A stretch of 64,000 nucleotides of DNA from Mesocentrotus franciscanus (taxonomy: Eukaryota > Echinodermata > Echinoidea > Camarodonta > Strongylocentrotidae): positions 4,550,865 to 4,614,864 of the forward strand of contig CP137683.1 in the NCBI GenBank assembly GCA_037976565.1, given 5' to 3'. A model generated the notes under the pieces. It searched no databases, was not told the DNA's origin, and saw only the letters and a program-made list of their open reading frames with translations. Positions 43,329-54,455 of this stretch are shown in pieces. Position numbers and translations under genes: made by a program. Position 1 is the first letter of the stretch, and each line of letters starts with the position of its first letter.

Positions 43329-43660
43329 GACAAGCGTTTCAAGATTATTGGAATCCTATAAACAGCAGTCTGATAAAGTTTCTCCGTTCTTGCCTTCAAA
43401 TGTACAAACCTTATTATGCCCTCCTCTGAGTGCCGGATACGAATCTTGATATTATCTTGTGCTGCTTTACACCTTATAAAGCCATACAACGATTCAACAA
43501 ACAAAAAACATTCTCCCAGATCTTTAATAAGTACCATTTCGAATGTTGTAGATCTAAAAAACAAGGTATTAAAGGAATTTTGATGGCCATAACATCCAAA
43601 TAGGGGGTTTTGTCGGGACGGCCAATCGAACGATAGTATATTACAAGACATGTTTGACAT
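43329..43660 (-). CDS. Possible coding fragment, unidentified
   Basis: On the - strand 43,660 to about 43,329 is open for 110 codons from an ATG: MSNMSCNILSFDWPSRQNPL, later MVLIKDLGECFLFVESLYGF and RKAAQ/KARTEKLYQTAVYR-type segments. It then runs into repeat B. The composition is more protein-like than neighbouring frames, but no motif is recognised and no splice or promoter evidence is clear. It could be a broken transposon gene or chance. Confidence 0.15.
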
Positions 43661-45302
43661 TCACAATAAGAATAGGTGTAAAATATAACTTTATAATAAA
43701 AATCATAACATTACAAAAACAAAAATATCTATACAAACCCTTAACAAAATACACAGTATAAAAATAAAAACACATGATTAAGATTTATTCAGCTGTTAAT
43801 AACAATCTCTTCAATTAAAAAAAAAATAATCTGTTTAACGTATTGTTTTGGGATAGAGCTGATCATAGGACATCTCCTGTCCTGCCTGTCGTCGCTGTCT
43901 GAGTATACGTGCTGTCTGAGTATCATACATGTACGTGTTGCCCGTTGTTGAATTTGTTCCAGCATATCAATGTGTTTTTAGGATGGGCAACAATAGTGAT
44001 AATGCCAACATAGCTTGAGAAGAGATGCCAGGAAACAAATGTGTTATTAGACCGAGCATGCGGTTATATTTCGCGACTACAGGTTGACATAGTCATCCCA
44101 GTTCAACTGTGAATGAAGAAATACTCCCAAGCTAACCTGCTACACGACAAAAATATCAATCATAAAATGAGGGTTTCGGGCATTTCTTCAACTAGATATT
44201 CTCATCATTTTTGTTTTTCTTTCATTCAACGTCATCCGATTACCATCACCCAAATATACAATTCTAACCCAGTCCTCCTGGATTAAACTGATATCATTTG
44301 GATTTCTTATTATCCTGTAAAGTGAGGTATCGTCTGCGAACCATCGTCTATCAGAACAAAACCTTCCCCCGGTGCATGCATATTACCATGAAGTAACGTG
44401 ATGATCGGTCCTGCTTCTAGAATGTGTATGATTAAGATTTAAGGAGGTTTCATATTCCCAAAGTTCATTGATTTTCTTGTATGAAAGCTGACCAAAAGAG
44501 AGGACCTCTTTGACTTTGACGTACTTTATTCAGATACGACTCAGACATACATATAACCTAGTGAAATCCCTCTTATCAAAGCTGTAATTGAGAGCTCGGA
44601 TCCCGCGACTAAAACCAGAAGGAAAATAAACATACAGCTAAACGCTTAATTCATTTAGGATTAGGTCTCGTCGAGGCTGTGACCAATAGACCGGTTTACC
44701 ACGATACTCAAATGTATGGATGTTTCTTTTCTAGGGACCTATTGATGAGTATTAATGAATGAGCTACAATACTCGGAATCCAGTCTGCATATATTAATTG
44801 TTGCTATGTTGGGCGAGCCTCGGGCAAACTTTCAGGTTGTCAAAAGCAATCTTTGCATAAAAAGTATGCATAAAAAGTGAATATGATAGTTAAGCGGTCT
44901 GTTCCGAAGCATCGAAAACTAGAGAACGGAACTACTTCACTGAATAATAATAAAATGATATTAATAGCTACACTTCTAACTGCGCACATGCCCATCCCAT
45001 GCAATGCTGAAATTAAGTCGCCTGCAAAGTGGTACATCTCACAAGCCTGAGCAGCATGATAGTACCAAGTCTGCGGTAAATCTTTCCTGAATGACTTGAA
45101 CGCAAATTGTTTACCAATTGAACCAATGTTGAACCAATCTTGGTTATGTTCAGTGGCGGATTTAGGATGGCGCTGTCGCCGCAACCCACCCTCCACGGGG
45201 TATGATGTTGTGCCGGGAGGGGGGTACTCGCCTAATACGGTATACGGGGATGTACCGCTCTAATGGATTACTTTTTGTAAGTTTACTAAGTAAATTAAGG
45301 GA
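43661..45302. other. Intergenic, no gene recognised
   Basis: AT-rich. A short direct repeat (tgtctgagtat) lies at 43,896-43,924. The reverse frame at 44,840-45,196 has no recognisable motif. Confidence 0.5.
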
Positions 45303-45857
45303 TTAAAGGGATAGTTGAGTTCTTGTTTAAGACCGCAAATGCCTTCAAAGTGCATGGTTATTGCTCTCATTCTAATTTATGACATTTCTAGTGCCCTTTT
45401 TAAACCTAAAAATGATATGAAGGTACTTTTAGACCCCAAAATGTGTGGATTTAGATTAAATACGATCATACCAACTCAGCTCACTTAAAAAAAATACGGT
45501 GACCGTTAATTAATTAACAATAATAAGACACACGCCGGCTGGTTGTGCGAATTATAACCAACACGAAAAGTCACAAAGAGCCAATATTGGCATAGACTGA
45601 AATAAAACGTAAAAGGCGCTATCTTGATATTCAAAGGCTGGTTCAAAATTACCGAATATTTGTGGGGCACCACAAATATTAGAAATGGTTATATTTATGG
45701 ATATTTCAGCCGTCTCTGAACCGATCTTGATCAAACAAAGATGATTTTGACATTTCAATTGTATATTCTTTCATATTTGACACTCAGTTTTTCATTACCT
45801 CACAACAAAATTATGTTGTGTAGCGCCCTCTGGAACAAAACTAAAATATTCCTTTAA
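45303..45857. mobile_element. TTAA-flanked MITE (Kolobok-like), 547 bp
   Basis: TTAA at 45,303-45,306 and 45,854-45,857. The ends AGGGATAGTT and, reversed, AGGAATATTT agree at 7 of 10 positions, with further similarity inward (tcttgttt / ttttgttc). No ORF. The reverse frame at 45,552-45,758 lies wholly inside it and is not considered a gene. Confidence 0.6.
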
Positions 45858-46289
45858 GGTATGTGGAATTGTAAATCATTCATGCAAGTGAAATACGGCA
45901 AAACCTTAAACATAGGTTGCGTTTTGAATGGGAGTCCCTTATAATGGGTACCATTTTCTGCCAAAATGGCCCATAAAAATGGCTATGGGTTTAGACGCTT
46001 CAGCTGCACATCCCTGTCCAAACCAAAACTGAGTACCCCCCGAATATAATGGTACATTGTATTGATCCCATTATAGTTCACTTGTGTAGCATATAATTAC
46101 ATTTTTTAAAGTGGGGTAACGCTTTTAAGTTCATGCATAAAGTGGCTTAATTGTTTTTGTTTTTGTTGATCATTGATCCAGCTCTTTCATGAAAGGAAAT
46201 TGTCCGGTACAATTATAACATAACTTCCAGAAATAATTTCAGAAATTTACCTGATTACAAATATTTGCTATAAGAAAAAAATGAATTTG
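45858..46289. other. Intergenic, nothing recognised
   Basis: Unique-looking sequence between the TTAA MITE and the start of the inverted duplication. Confidence 0.45.
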
Positions 46290-46833
46290 AAAAAGGATTA
46301 TTGTTACTGTAATTGTTAGTGTTAGTGTTATTGTTATTGTTATAATCATAATGGTGTTAAGATACATATACAGATACAACCAAACCATATTAACTGATGA
46401 TGAGAAATGTACATCATGAGGGAAATCTCGAAGCACACTAGAAATTAATACTTGATGGGTTCTCTGAATTATGTATGAAAACGTTATAATTGAGTTTTCC
46501 TAATATAATATACTCCCGGCATTTCTATAAAACATCTAGCAGTTTTTGACCGCGAGGCGAAGGCCTAAAAGTATATAAACTAAAGGCCAATACCATTTAG
46601 CAGACTAAATTATTATCACCAATCTGATAATCCGCACCATGTGCGTGTTGAGCGAACCCTATAAACGCAAGATTCCACAGGTTGATTCCAAACAGCTACA
46701 GCACAGCTAGGCATATGACTGTCACAGGTTTGTGCCTTAAAAGATTAATAACCTCATTATCGAATCAGCCAAGAAGGACAATCTCCTAGCATATCAGGTT
46801 ATTGTGCTTGTCGATTATTTGAATAACAATTGA

Positions 46834-47240
46834 ATTGAATTGAATTGATTTTGAATTGAATTTGAATTTATTAACCATATATGCATATAAAAGCAGAACA
46901 TACAATAGAAAGTAAAATACATAAAACATACAAAATACAAAGCAAAATATATGGTCAGGACCACAAAGAAGCAAATTGCTTATAAATAGGGCCCCTACAA
47001 AAAACAAATTAAGTTAAATAAAATTAATTTACCATACCCACATATGCACACACACACACACACACACGCACACCCATATACACATACCTAAACGAATACT
47101 GTATTGTTACAAACTTTCAAATAGGAATTTTCGACAAAGCTTTTTAAAACAGGATAAAGTTGAACTTAATTTTATACAAGTGGGTAATTGGTTCCATTTC
47201 TTCACGCCAGCAACATTTTATGGATTAAGTAAAGAATCAA
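46834..47240 (-). mobile_element. LINE 3' tail inserted in the left arm only
   Basis: (gaatt)n at 46,834-46,860, then on the - strand a 3' UTR-like sequence (ttgcttctttgtggtcctga, catatattttgctttgtatt). A (CA)n run lies at 47,046-47,069. The other arm goes straight from aataacaattcg to gatacgaatcaatcc, so this is an insertion after the duplication. Confidence 0.65.
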
Positions 47241-47342
47241 GGATACGAATCAATCCTTCTTGTATTAAATACATCTACTTATTTACCTATGCATTTGAAT
47301 TTTAATAATCATATGGTATCCATAATATTAAAACTAATCAAG

Positions 47343-47535
47343 GAGGCGCTATGGCTCAGTGGTAGAGCAGCGTACTCGTAATCGGGAGATACAGGGGTGA
47401 AACCAAGTCAATGCCCTCGTGCCTTTTGGTAAGGCAGTAATCCTCATTACCATTTCCCTCGGAGAGGACTTAAAGCCGTCGGTCTTCTGGATGTTTACTT
47501 ACAAGCATGTACATGCTGTCTTAGCAGTCAGGTAA
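47343..47535 (+). mobile_element. tRNA-derived SINE (left arm copy)
   Basis: gaggcgctatggctcagtgg, then agagcagcgtactcgtaatc: an A-box and a CGT-like anticodon loop, as in tRNA-Thr. The B-box is damaged (ggggtgaaacc). The body includes tgccttttggtaaggcagta and ggagaggacttaaagccgtc. Degenerate, so not a tRNA gene. Confidence 0.75.
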
Positions 47536-47936
47536 AACAATCATCATCAAACAAACAGATGATGCATATTTGGTGAAATTTGTATAAAAGAGGAAGATAA
47601 CACGTAGTGTTATCAATTAATAAAAATGAAGATTTCTAATTGTATAAACACACAATATACAATCCATTTGCTTCTATGAAGACTGTCATTCAATTTAGCT
47701 TCAGAAATTCATTCATCCTATGGCACGTGTGCGAGGATTCACTCAAATTCGTCGGCAATGGCTGAAAGGTGATCTCGGGCATTCAGATTTACATGTTCTT
47801 TCGAATTAACATGGATGTTGTTTATGCAGACCCCTAACTGTTTTTGTTTTTAATTCCTGAAAATCAAACAAATTGTTAATTTATTATTTACCATTGTCCA
47901 TGTCAGAGGCAGTGTTTGTTGCTACAATGAAATGTT

Positions 47937-48062
47937 ATTATTATTATTATCACTATCATCATCATTATCATCATCATCATCATCATTATTTTTATAATTA
48001 TTATTATATACTGTGACATAGAAATAACTATAACTATTATTATTATCGTCATCATTATTGTC
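47937..48062. repeat. (ATT/ATC)n trinucleotide microsatellite
   Basis: Imperfect runs of tattatt and catcatcat. The matching position in the other arm (60,640-60,735) is also a trinucleotide microsatellite, so it predates the inverted duplication. Confidence 0.8.
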
Positions 48063-48611
48063 AGATGATGAAACGTCCGCACCCTACATTCTCCCCTTAC
48101 TCGATTGCCCTTTTTTGTTTATCGTCCTTTATGTATTTAGTAAGACTCCCCCAATCCATGACAACAGTACCCCCTCAATATGCAATCCCACGTTGGTCAA
48201 TCTCTTCTCTCCCCAGCATCCGCATGAGGAACCATTTGCGTTGTTATTGTGCACGAGCCTTGAAGGTTCCAATTGTAAGTTAATTAATTTCCCTTTCGTC
48301 AAACATAACAGTGGAATTGATAATAATATAAACATAACAAGGAAGAGTTCTTAAACGAAAAATTACAATATAAGTGGACTGTAAACAAAGTAAAGGAGAA
48401 TCAAACCTCATGATGGAGGTAACCAGGATTGTTTTAGCTTATCTTGATGCCGCTCAGATTCATTTCTATTTGTTGTATTTATAACGGCATAACTGTTTGC
48501 AATTTTGATACTATATATCATATTCATTAACCAAATTGGAGGAAATTATCAGCATTTGATGTCTAATTAATAAAGCAATTCCCCATTGTACTAATACACT
48601 CTTTCTATTCT

Positions 48612-48765
48612 TTAGGAAGGTGAAGGGGAAATGTGTATTCGATCAAGAATCGGTTGTAAACTTCAGATTCAAACCATATCGGACAATATACAGTTTGTGT
48701 GTGTGTATGTACTTAGCAATCAAGGTAGGCAGGTTGTCATTTCATTTACAAAAATGGAAAGTAGA
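48612..48765. other. Start of the spacer of the inverted duplication
   Basis: Similarity to the other arm stops at about 48,611. A short unique piece precedes the SINE. Confidence 0.5.
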
Positions 48766-49118
48766 GGTGTCGTGGACGAGTGGATATGTCATCGGACTGT
48801 GGATCACAAGGTCCGCGGTTCAAGTCCCGACGCGCGGTACTAATGTCCTTTGGCAAGACATTGATCTACATTTGTCACTCTCCACCCAGGTGTTAAATGG
48901 GTACCCGGTAGGATGCGAAAGTTAATGTGCTTAGATTAGCAAGTGTGCGCTTATAAAAATGACACCTGGCTGGAATGCTCCCCAGGGAGTGGAGAATGTG
49001 CATACATTGTGTGCGGGTAAGCCTGAATCCGATGACCGGGGTAATAATATATATATCTGTAAAGCGCTTTGAGAGGGCCTTCGGTCCTGAAAAGCGCTAT
49101 ATAAGAACTAGCTATTAT
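48766..49118 (+). mobile_element. tRNA-derived SINE, apparently full length (about 350 bp)
   Basis: The head ggtgtcgtggacgagtggat, with B-box region aaggtccgcggttcaagtcc, is followed by 'gcggtactaatgtcctttgg', 'caagacattgatctacattt', 'ccacccaggtgttaaatggg' and an end 'tgtaaagcgctttgagaggg ... gaaaagcgctatataagaac' with a short ATT tail. Same family as 23,782 but with a different 3' half. Confidence 0.8.
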
Positions 49119-50426
49119 TAAAGAATTAGAAATGAATATCAGAAGGTATCCTTACTGTGTTTTTGGTGTTTGTGTGTGTGTGTGTTTCGGGGGTGGGGGC
49201 TATGGAGGTGTGTGAGGGTGTTATTGCGTGTGGGTGTATGTTATTGTGGTGTGTACATGTGTGTGAGTGTGCATGTGTACGTGTGACGATGAGTGAGTAG
49301 CAGATGGTAGTGGTTTTGTTTAGGGTTAGGTAGTAAGGGAGGGGGCTATAATATTTGTAATCGTAATGTATGAATTGTAAATGTATCAACTTGTAATAGT
49401 TATATTATTATGATGAAATCGAATTATATTTTGAAGAATTATCTGTATCATTTGATATTGAATGAAATCATATTAGATCTAAGGTAATTAATGTGAATAT
49501 GTATTGAAATTATGGAAATAAAAACCTCGCTTGAGGAAAAGAGAAACCAAAAAAAACTAAGGAAAAAATGTGTAAGTGTGTGTGTGTGTGTGTATTTCCG
49601 GATTCCCGGTCGATTTTGTGCACCCTTTGCAGTTATTTATACAGACGGAAGGCTGCAGTAAAGGAGAAAGAATGAAAAAGCGACGCAATTAAATTCTTCT
49701 CCTTTTATTTACTCGCTTTGCATTATTAAATTTACCGGACGAACGTTGTCGATGCTTGTATAAGAACATACATTTCTCACATATTATATACACTCAGCAA
49801 CAACAAAAAAAGAAGTCACTATGCACAACTGAGATTTCAAATAGATATTTGATATAAACTCACGTGCCGTATATTAAAATATAAACAAAGATATTAAATA
49901 TCTTTAGAATGATATGCAATTGGAATCACACCATTCATAATAATAAATGGGTCTCTGAAAGAAAGTTGCAAAAATGGGGCATATGGCCATTAAAATGTCG
50001 ATAGAGTCAACTCTAGTAGAGTCAAATTAAAACAATGAAAACAAAAAATTAAATAACAAGAAACCGAAAGGAGAGGCAGCTTGACCGTGATTGTCTAATC
50101 ATGCAATCTTGAGACTACATTTGACATCCAGAGCTCAATCCCCCTAATTGTTTCTTATTATTTGTTTGTATTGGTGAGCGAGAATATTGTACGAATATTG
50201 CTATATTTAAATTTTTATTAACAGACCTTTTAACGGTTAAATGAATATGCCTATCCAAGCGTGGATGTTTGATCTCCGTTGATGTTGGTAGAGTATTAAT
50301 TTTAATTTGTATTCGATATATATTTTACTATATCTTATTTACGGTTTACATGGAAATCTTGAATAATGAAAAGCGTCCACTTTTTTCTGCTCATTATATA
50401 CATATATATGTATGTTTATATTTATA

Positions 50427-50488
<62 letters not shown>

Positions 50489-51372
50489 ATGATTAAACAA
50501 TTGAAATGATCCTTGATAGTTCACTTCTTTACTTTGGCCGGTTTCAATTATATTTCTTCAGATAGGGAATTCAAAATTACACGTGCAAGAAACTATTTAC
50601 AAACAATGCATACAAGCGCATTGCACTAAAAATATCGCGTTCCTTGGCAACGGAACAATCATATTATATATCGTTACATCATAGTCAAAACTTTGTCATG
50701 TCAATTTTATCTCCATTTGTACTTCATTATACATGTAATGTGTTTTTTGTTTTATAAGCAAAACTATTTATATCATAAATACGTTCTGCATGCATATTCA
50801 TATGATATCCGCATTGTTTACGCTGATTAGAATGAAATTGCTCAGCTCTGGATGAAATAAATTTATGAAATATTTTTCTTTAGTCTCTAAATTTGAGTTT
50901 CATCTTCTATTCTCATTTTATAAAAAGGTATTAGATCATGTTCTGGATGTATTCATTTTGCACATCTTAATATATGTTTATTCACATTAAGTATTTAATA
51001 TTTGTTATGTGTTATGTCTTACGATGGACTGTCCTTCTATTCCTTAAAATATATGCTGCATAACACATACATTCCACACTCAAATCAACTAAAATCAATT
51101 ACGTTGACCATACGTGCTATGACAAGATTATTATTTTTTTTATCTCCCCTCCTCTCTCCCGAAACAAAAGATTTCTCATAGCCTCCTTAAAGCTCATATT
51201 CTAGGACAATAAATGTCCATTAATTTGGTACCTACGGCAAGCCTATGTTATTTCGAAGTTGTTCATTTTCATTGCATATCACAAAAATCTTCTAGCTACT
51301 GGATATCCTCAATTGAAATGTCGAAAATAGCCTCCTCTCTTTGCCTAGAAAGTCAGTCACGGAGCTGGTCCA
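49119..51372. other. Intergenic with microsatellites
   Basis: (TG)n-rich stretches at 49,155-49,270 and 49,570-49,592. A long (TA)n / (TATG)n block lies at 50,395-50,487. No gene is supported; the frames at 50,269-50,524 come from the TA repeat. Confidence 0.6.
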
Positions 51373-51395
51373 CTATTTGTGACGTCACGCCCGGG
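51373..51395. repeat. CRE-containing inverted repeat, left copy
   Basis: ctatttgtgacgtcacgccc, the mirror of 52,965-52,987 (20 of 23 positions agree, and ggtcc(a/t) just outside also agrees). Both contain TGACGTCA. They bracket the 1.6-kb segment with the acidic ORF and the 59-bp hairpin. Confidence 0.55.
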
Positions 51396-51777
51396 ACGAG
51401 TATATTCACGTACCCGGATGTTCCATAGAAAAACATGGGCAGAGAGATACGAATTTCTGCTATTTGGTTTCAAAGTTTAGTTTCATAACTCTATGTAGAA
51501 TTCTTCACCTTCCCCTAATATTTCATAGTACTAATATCAATTTCCTTTTTCAGAATTATGACATAAACAAGCCAACGATGCGCTATTAGTTGATATTTTC
51601 ACCATGTGATTTTGTTTGAGTGTGTTGAATTTGGTGAGATTGTTTTCGTGTGCTCGGTAAAGTAGATACGGTCGTTTGGCTTCGTTCGAGTCTTTCTCGC
51701 GTTCGGTCTAGCTCGCTTTATACATATACACTTTCGATTCACGTACGGTACATATTATATAATTATATCAATTGATA

Positions 51778-51986
51778 ATGGCTGGAGAGTTTGACCAGAA
51801 CGATCTTTTATGGATTTTGAAGAGTTTATGGAGAAAGATGATGAAAGTAATGAAGGAAAAAGGGACGATAGTGCAGACGAGGATGATGGAAGTTGGGAGG
51901 ACGCAAGTACAAGTGGGGGAGAAGACGATAGAGAAGTCGGAGAGCAAGGAGATGTCGACGTTCCTGCAGCCGGGGCCGGGGAGTAG
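51778..51986 (+). CDS. Possible 5' coding region of an acidic protein, unidentified
   Basis: ATG at 51,778 starts MAGEFDQNDLLW. An ATG in another frame at 51,810 starts MDFEEFMEKDDESNEGKRDD and continues SADEDDGSWEDASTSGGEDD to a TAG at 51,984-51,986 (58 codons). The two would join as MAGEFDQNDL(L)-MDFEEFMEKDD with a one-base change, so this may be a frameshifted copy. Strongly acidic starts of this kind occur in several transposase families (piggyBac-like among them) and in host genes. Similar open sequence continues in other frames to about 52,160. Low confidence that it is functional. Confidence 0.3.
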
Positions 51987-52200
51987 CGGCAGTAGCACGA
52001 AGATTTCTGTCACTTTCGCTCGTTCTGATTTGGATAGGGTCGGCTCCTCTCTTTAGAGACAGAAGCCGACCATAGTGACTGCATTGCAAACTACTGCTCG
52101 CGTCCGAGCAGTAAACTTATATACCCAAAATACTACATTTTACCCGATGCATTTATTATTGTAAATTAGGCCTAGGCTAAACTACATCGGTTTCACTTAC

Positions 52201-52267
52201 CAGATTGACTGTATGATGCGTTTAAGGGTCTTTTTTCCGGATTTTCATCGCCGAAATTGAGCTCCAT
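52201..52267 (-). CDS. Candidate first coding exon on the reverse strand, 67 bp
   Basis: Reverse-strand ATG at 52,267-52,265 in reasonable context (caacATGG), 22 codons MELNFGDENPEKRPLNASYS-QS, then a strong donor (TCTG|GTAAGTG) in phase 1. The first seven codons and the upstream about 38 bases are part of the perfect hairpin arm. No signal peptide. No following exon identified. A second reverse-strand donor-like site (gaatcggcag|gtaagacc) lies at 52,432-52,440, upstream of the ATG. Confidence 0.35.
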
Positions 52268-52393
52268 GTTGAAATTCTTGCAGCCGTATTTTAAACTGTT
52301 ACTGCGCATGGAGGAAGATGACGTCATCCATTGACAGTAACAGTTTAAAATACGGCTGCAAGAATTTCAACATGGAGCTCAATTTCGGCGATG
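52246..52393. repeat. Perfect 59-bp inverted repeat with 30-base loop containing ATGACGTCAT
   Basis: 52,246-52,304 and 52,335-52,393 are exact reverse complements (59 of 59). The loop 52,305-52,334 holds the palindrome ATGACGTCAT (52,318-52,327), a CRE/ATF-type site. Each arm carries the same ATG (atggagctcaatttcggcga), so start codons face away from each other across the loop. Confidence 0.9.
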
Positions 52394-53153
52394 TACGTTC
52401 AACAAGCCGCCTAGAGCAGCGGCCTGGTCTTACCTGCCGATTCCGCTCGCTTCACGAACGTTCGTGCAAGAGCCGTATCACTTATGACGTGCGGATGAAT
52501 ATCGTTCATAGACGTCGTCCGCTAAATAGAGGAAGCTTGATCTCGTTCAAGTGTGATATATATATATATATAAAACAAATATTTAACTGGTTCTGTATTC
52601 TTTTTTGAGGCAGTCAAACACATCCATGATAACTACAGTCACAGTTCTAGGCCTATTCGTTTCACAAAACTGCTCCTGTACCTTATCTGATGACAAGATA
52701 ATGTATATGTACACCCGCCTATTCATACCTGCATATGATTTAACCTTATTTTCCAAGCAGTAACCCGTCTTAAAACTCTACCAAAAAGGATAATGTGAGG
52801 ATATAAAAGAAATCAGCAACTGGAAAACGTTGCTTAGTTATTCTTCATTCAAATATAAACAGAAAATCTATCAAATAAACTCGTTAACAAGAAAAATTCT
52901 AAGCTCTAACAGGATAGCATTTACGTGGGCATATCATTGGTATTCACTCACTCAGCCCATGATCCCCGGTCGTGACGTCAAGAATAGAGGACCCGGCAAT
53001 TCCGTGCATTTCCGGGTTTCCGACTTCGAGATTTTGGTGGAGTTTACTCGCATAAATTAACTATTCTGAACTTGTTTTGTCGGTTGAACGCCATTTAGTG
53101 TTATTCTGGGGGTTAAAAACTTTCTATTGATGTGATTATCTCAATATTTGGGA
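52394..53153. other. Intergenic; open frame after the right hairpin arm
   Basis: The + frame that begins at the loop ATG (52,318) stays open to 52,608 (96 codons), with Arg/Ser-rich residues and then a TA-repeat artefact (52,558-52,573). Not recognised. The rest is unremarkable. Confidence 0.35.
52965..52987. repeat. CRE-containing inverted repeat, right copy
   Basis: cccggtcgtgacgtcaagaa followed by tag, the mirror of 51,373-51,395. Confidence 0.55.
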
Positions 53154-54000
53154 TTATCCTAGAATTTCACCTTTAACATGCACCCCTAATCTCCCTCTTA
53201 TTCCATGCACTTCCAGATATTTCCTTCTCAACACATGACCCATCCATCTCAATCCACATCTCTTCACCATTTCCAACACAGTTTCTTCCAGACCCAACAT
53301 TTCCATGAGGTCACTTGTGTTCTTTCTATAGGACTCATCTTCAGTTTCATGTCTCTTTCTGTTTTCCTTAAGAAACCATCTTGTACTTTCATGACATTTC
53401 AAGTTTCTTAGGTTGCGTTTATCGACCAAATTTTAGCCTAGAATCAGCGTTTTCAAACGTCTTTCAGGCAAATTTTTAAGGCGATAAACGCAAAGCCTTT
53501 TTCAAACGTCTTTAGATATGGGCATATTGTAACGCCGAAAAAAAAAAATGCGTTTTGAATGTGACATACAGCCAGAATCACGTTTCTGAGACACGATAAA
53601 CGCAAAGCTGTTTTGAACCCCACATACAAATCGGACCTTCCCATACCTCCCAGGCTTATCCGCTTCCCGGGTCAAACGGCGCAAAGCAGCTGCGCAGAGA
53701 CAAGGCCTTTATTTTGAATCGTGAAGAGACGATAAACGCGACATCCCGAAAATCACGTTGGGATAGTGGGGTTCGATATGTACATACCTGTGGCAAGACA
53801 CGATAAACGCACAATCAATGTTCTAACATAAGCCTTATGGATCTTGCATTTTATTCTCATCGTTAACCTTCTTCCACCTAGGATCGAGGCCAGCTCATTA
53901 AACTTCATCCACCCGAAGCTGCAACTTCTTGCTACTGCGATCCCTCATCCACCTCCACTGTTGATTGTATTGACAAGATAACAAAACCTATCAATTTGCT
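53154..54000 (-). pseudogene. LINE reverse transcriptase C-terminal fragment, split by a MITE
   Basis: On the - strand 54,000-53,815 encodes, in one frame, FGWMKFNELASILGGRRLTM and RIKCKIHKAYVRTLI. After a 0.4-kb insertion, 53,412-53,154 encodes DESYRKNTSDLMEMLGLEET, VLEMVKRCGLRWMGHVLRRK. The 'LGL.ETV..M.K..GLRW.GHVLRR' segment is the well-known C-terminal signature of RTE/CR1-related LINEs. Catalytic residues are not in the remnant, the frame is damaged and there is no stop/tail structure. Confidence 0.8.
53413..53814. mobile_element. MITE with GCGTTTATCG ends inside the LINE fragment
   Basis: The left end ttgcgtttatcg (53,413) mirrors the right end cgataaacgcac (to 53,814). Further direct copies of cgataaacgc occur inside (about 53,482, 53,592 and 53,731), as do tttcaaacgtctttcagg and tttcaaacgtctttagat. 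About 400 bp without coding capacity. It interrupts the LINE coding sequence. Confidence 0.65.
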
Positions 54001-54388
54001 CAAAAGGGCTTACTTTCATATTCTACATTAGCCTCGCGATTTTTTCGGGACCCCCTTCCCTCCCCCGAAGCAAAATAATTTAAAAAGTAGGCAATGGTTT
54101 GGAAAATCTTGTAAATCAAAACAATTTTATCAATAAGAGAGACTAAAATTCTACGCTTTTCCACGTTTTCTAGGAAAGGCATGTACGTATAGTTTTGACC
54201 CAATCCTGACTCCTTGGTTCAATTCACCCCATATTCACATCGGCGTGCGTGTGTGTACCACCTTGACTTATTCCACTGTGACACCAATCATTGTCTAAAA
54301 ACCAGTGGCGGTGTCATTGAATTATCTCATTGTCAACACCATCAGTGTCAGTTTGTAGAGACGATTTTTTCGGGCGGGGAAAAGGAAG
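54001..54388. other. Upstream region of the candidate gene start at 54,389
   Basis: No TATA box is clear. 'gttatgtaactc'-type elements are absent, and the 100 bp before the ATG are GC-richer than average. A promoter cannot be pinpointed. Confidence 0.3.
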
Positions 54389-54455
54389 ATGATTCGTAAA
54401 CGATTTATTTCGTGGCCCCGTGTTTTTCTATTATTACTTCCGTTTTGTCAACGGG
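54389..54455 (+). CDS. Candidate first coding exon: signal peptide (paralogue 1)
   Basis: ATG at 54,389 (gaagATGA), 22 codons plus one base to the donor G|GTGAGT at 54,456. It encodes MIRKRFISWPRVFLLLLPFC followed by QRG: a basic n-region, the hydrophobic core VFLLLLPF and a Cys-Gln end, which is a classical secretory signal peptide. Length, phase and the ends (MIR...CQRG) match the exon at 58,454. A first exon with only the signal peptide and a phase-1 intron is common in genes for receptors and extracellular multidomain proteins. The downstream exons were not recognised in the window, so the product is unknown. It could be a relative of the adhesion GPCR at 1-11.6 kb, but nothing shows this directly. 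Confidence 0.6.

Larger units (their letters stand above)
46290..48611 (+). repeat. Left arm of a large inverted duplication
   Basis: Matches 60,067-62,618 in reverse complement along its length. Shared phrases in mirrored order include 'gttattgttataatcataatg', 'gaccgcgaggcgaaggcct', 'accaatctgataatcc', the SINE head at 47,343, 'cgcaccctacattctcccctta' and 'attaataaagcaatcctccattgtac'-like words. Divergence looks like roughly 15-25% with many indels. This arm has an extra LINE tail (46,834-47,240). Confidence 0.85.

Noticed and set aside
50269..50524. Tyr/Ile repeat frames
   Set aside because: Pure translation of a (TA)n microsatellite.
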